From Lingula anatina (Eukaryota > Brachiopoda > Lingulata > Lingulida > Lingulidae), in the NCBI RefSeq assembly GCF_001039355.2, contig NW_019775878.1:2710-66709 (forward strand): a stretch of 64,000 nt of DNA. The letters are read 5' to 3'. Made by a program: the position numbers and the translations under genes. A model generated the notes under the pieces. The model saw only the letters and a list, made by a program, of their open reading frames with translations. It made no database searches and had not been told where the DNA came from. Below, one piece after another: positions 61,011 through 64,000 of the stretch (position 1 is the stretch's first letter; every line of letters begins with the position of its first letter).

Positions 61011-62599
61011 TCACACATAGTCTGTCTGTCAGTGAGTTAATTATTTAGGCTCATTTGTTAAACAAGACTGTTGTGTCATGCATTTATTTTTCATTGTATT
61101 CATGCAAATTTACAAAGAACTGGATGGTTTGTGAAAGTACAGGTTCTCCAAATGTTTCTAATGAGATAATATCAGTATTTCCTAAACTCACTCCATTGTG
61201 TATGTACATTATATTGTCTCTGTAGTGTTACCTAATGCCCCTTTGAGTTAACATTTTACATGTACGCATCGTGAGAAACGAGAAACTAAATTTACGACAA
61301 CGGAAATTCAGTCTACACATTTCGTATTTCCAGCACGCAAAGAGGGAGAATTCGAAACAAAAGAGAAATGATATTCAATTACGCGCCACTATGTGGATAG
61401 TGGTGACATTTGGTGCATTTCACAATGGATTAGAGTAGAAAAACAGCAGAGACATTTTTCGGACTCTTTGATCTTTTTTTTATTGTTACATAGTTTTTTC
61501 CAATGTCAAAATGTGCATCGGCATCGCAGATAAAGATAAAAGCAATAACCTGTGTACAAGTGTGTAGCTCATTGATGAAATCAAAGAAAATCATCTTTAG
61601 ATAACCTGAGCTAATTTAGAATAAAATATCAAATTTTGAAAATGAATGTATGTATTCATTTCAGTATTTAGAACACTTTTGCAGCGGATGACATTTGAAG
61701 ACCTCATGAGAAAAGCACAAAAGTTTATCTTCTTTTTGTCTCAGTCTTGCCTAATGGGATAAATGATTGAATATGAAATGATAAAAAAGGGCGGCGTAAC
61801 CGTCACGTTCACCCAGTGAGGTTCCTTAGTTTCAGATTATAAATTGGAAATAAACATGAACAATATTTACATTATTTTTTAATGCGCTGGCACTCTTAAA
61901 CTAAAGTTTTTGAATAAATGAATAAATAAATAAAGGATTTAATTTATCAACAAAAATACACAATAGAAATATAGTAATTAATGGAGCCTAGCGATACCAA
62001 CAAGGATATCTGCTAATATAATGTTTACGAATGAAAGCGGTAAAGATTAGGTTAAATGGGATTAATAGAGAAAAGATTTTCGACCGTATGTTAAAGTAAT
62101 CGTCACTGAATCTGTTTTGGCTTAGGAGGTTTTAAAATAAATCCCATAAGCTTTTTTTAAATAATCATTTAAAAGCTTTCTCTAAAATTCTTTATCTGTT
62201 CATTTATTTTCCGTTTTTAGGTAAAAAGATGTGAAACATAATCCTGAACAGACGAATCACGATAAACACCGCGCTTTCAGAGGAATGTATATCATTGCTA
62301 AAATAGCTCTCACATCATTTCTGTGCACAGCGTCACCTGCGTTTTATGAGAAATTCATAACTTTGACACAAAAAAGGTAACAAAACAACGATTTCCGCAC
62401 GTGCACCCATTTATCCGAAATCCAATAATTTCATTGCACGAAAATATTTCTCAGCTCGTATTTCTTCCTACGCGCTATTTTGGCGCATATATGTTTTAAA
62501 GTGCCACATACCAATGAAGTATTAAAATCTTGGAGCTATTGCTGGACATAAATCAAACCCCCAATTTTCAACAGTCAATAGAAAGTCGACAATTCATTT

Positions 62600-62850
62600 T
62601 CATTAATAATCAAACGTCAATTTCTCTCCGCTCCTCCAGTGTGGTGTAATTACATAAATGGCGCATGCTTTCAGGACGCATTAGCGGCATCGTCTTTTTC
62701 ATACGATTAATAAATCAAACCTTTAACTGTACCTTGGCGGAGTGAGCAGACACAGAACTGGTGTTAATAACTCGATGAATTGTTAATAAGCGCATAGAAC
62801 GCTGACTAGGAGATTGACTCGGCTTTAATAAATTGAATTAGCATTTCATG
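62600..62850. promoter_or_regulatory. Candidate conserved non-coding element in SHOX intron 2
   Basis: This block is free of obvious repeats and dense in homeodomain-type words (GTAATTACAT, GATTAATAAATC, GTTAATAAC, TTAATAAATTGAATTAG) with non-biased composition between. Developmental genes often keep enhancers in introns. There is no comparative evidence here. Confidence 0.25.
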
Positions 62851-64000
62851 ATCTTAAGGCTCGGCGGACGTCGGAGTGGATAGAAGTATGGCCAACGGGG
62901 AGATGGTACATCGATCCAAATTTTTTTCAGACGAAGTTTTCTGCTAAGCCTGTGCCTAGCGTCTCTGATGTGTACCTCGTAAAAGGGAGCGTAAGGAAAG
63001 AGACACATGGACGGATTAAAAGAATCGCAGGAAAAAAACGCGAAAAAACTCACGTAGTTACATATACTTGTATGATCCGTGCATTTGTTGGCGATACATT
63101 TGCAAAACGAAGATGCATAACAATTATGCCATTTCTATGCCATTTTCTATTTAAAGTTTCCGTTATATGCTTATAGGGACGAAAGAAAACTGAAAACCTC
63201 GCTGTAAACAAAATTATCGCGCTAATTAATGTGATTTATCAACTTCTTCTTAGTTGTTTTAGGCGACATTAAGTAGACGGAAACTAACAAAAAAGTGAAT
63301 AGAAAGTAGTGATCACAGTTCGTTATTAATGACCATTACATTGATTAAAAGAGGCACAGCCTTTCGAAAATATCTGAATTAAACAGTGGCCGAAAAAGTA
63401 AACTATACAGGCATGTGCTCTGTACCCTTGGATAATGTACATGTACCTTTTGTATCCGTAGATTATGTATTTCTTTATGACTTTTTAATTATTCCAAAGT
63501 AAAGTCAGAAACAAATTGATTAAGCTGATTAAAATCACTGTAGTACTAATGCACTCTCACTCTGTTGGAGACATATCTAATGGTACTTTGCAAGTGCCAT
63601 ATTCCTGGTAATAAAGTGTCTTTTTCTTGCCATTTCATTTGTAGTAAAATTCTGAAACACACTTCGTATGTGTATGTGTATGTGTAGATACCGTAAACGT
63701 ATGAATGTGTTTGATTTTAGGTAAGTTGGATGGCTACATCTACTTTGTTTGAAACTAATTCCTTGAGTCTATAAGTTCATATTTTGGTGCCAGAATGTGT
63801 TCGCTTACCTGGAGTTTAGCGGTTTCTCTGCTGTCTGTTTAATACGCGTAACAGCAACCACGTGCAAGCACAAGTTGCCTTGAATGAAGATCTGGGCACG
63901 ATGAGATATTAAATTGAAATTTAGTTTACTGCTAAATTAATAAATAATCCGAAAAAGTAAACAATTTAAATGCAGTACACGCATGTTTTAATTCCTTCTT

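Larger units (their letters stand above)
58783..64000. other. SHOX intron 2 (to end of window)
   Basis: No exon with the expected VWFQNRRAK start was found. The interval holds a 100-bp tandem repeat (60226-60615), a hairpin element (60913-61010), an unassigned open frame (59607-59909) and a candidate regulatory block (62600-62850). Confidence 0.6.

Overview
The window is animal nuclear DNA. It is AT-rich, has small phase-consistent exons split by GT-AG introns, and is dense in DNA transposons and microsatellites. The SHOX-type homeobox gene, CTHRC1-like gene and lectin/CUB/CCP receptors place it in a bilaterian. The style (short exons, many TA-target and foldback elements, frequent ACATGTA/CCGGTAC words) suggests a marine invertebrate, perhaps a lophotrochozoan such as a bivalve. 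That taxonomic guess is inference only.

Layout. 1-6.4 kb: repeats only, including a 1.1-kb tandem duplication whose second copy carries a Tc1-like insertion. 6.4-11.9 kb: a well preserved ISL2EU-type DNA transposon with two convergent intron-containing genes, a SWIM-YqaJ nuclease-PHD protein on + and a THAP-DDE transposase on -, separated by a 288-bp tandem repeat. 12.3-15.7 kb: the 3' part of a gene encoding two tandem CTHRC1-like C-terminal domains. 15.7-19.1 kb: MITEs and ATT-rich repeats. 19.1-50.8 kb: three tandem + strand paralogues (called A, B and C here) for type I membrane receptors built from signal peptide, C-type lectin domain(s), two CUB domains, a Ser/Thr-rich mucin-like stalk, two CCP/sushi domains, a transmembrane helix and a short basic tail. 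B has lost both CUB domains and C has gained a second lectin domain. 56.0-64.0 kb: the first two coding exons of a SHOX homeobox gene, split at homeodomain position 46/47, with the remaining exons beyond the window.

The receptor exons were assembled by hand. Every junction keeps phase, and the three models end as uninterrupted 1034-, 898- and 968-codon frames. The symmetric phase-1 borders of the lectin, CUB, mucin and CCP modules explain how modules were lost or doubled without frame damage. An N at 44369 marks an assembly join in gene C. Part of an exon is repeated after it, and that repeat shows the empty site of the transposon lying before the N, so it is probably a haplotype join rather than a real extra exon. 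No tRNA, rRNA or CRISPR was seen.
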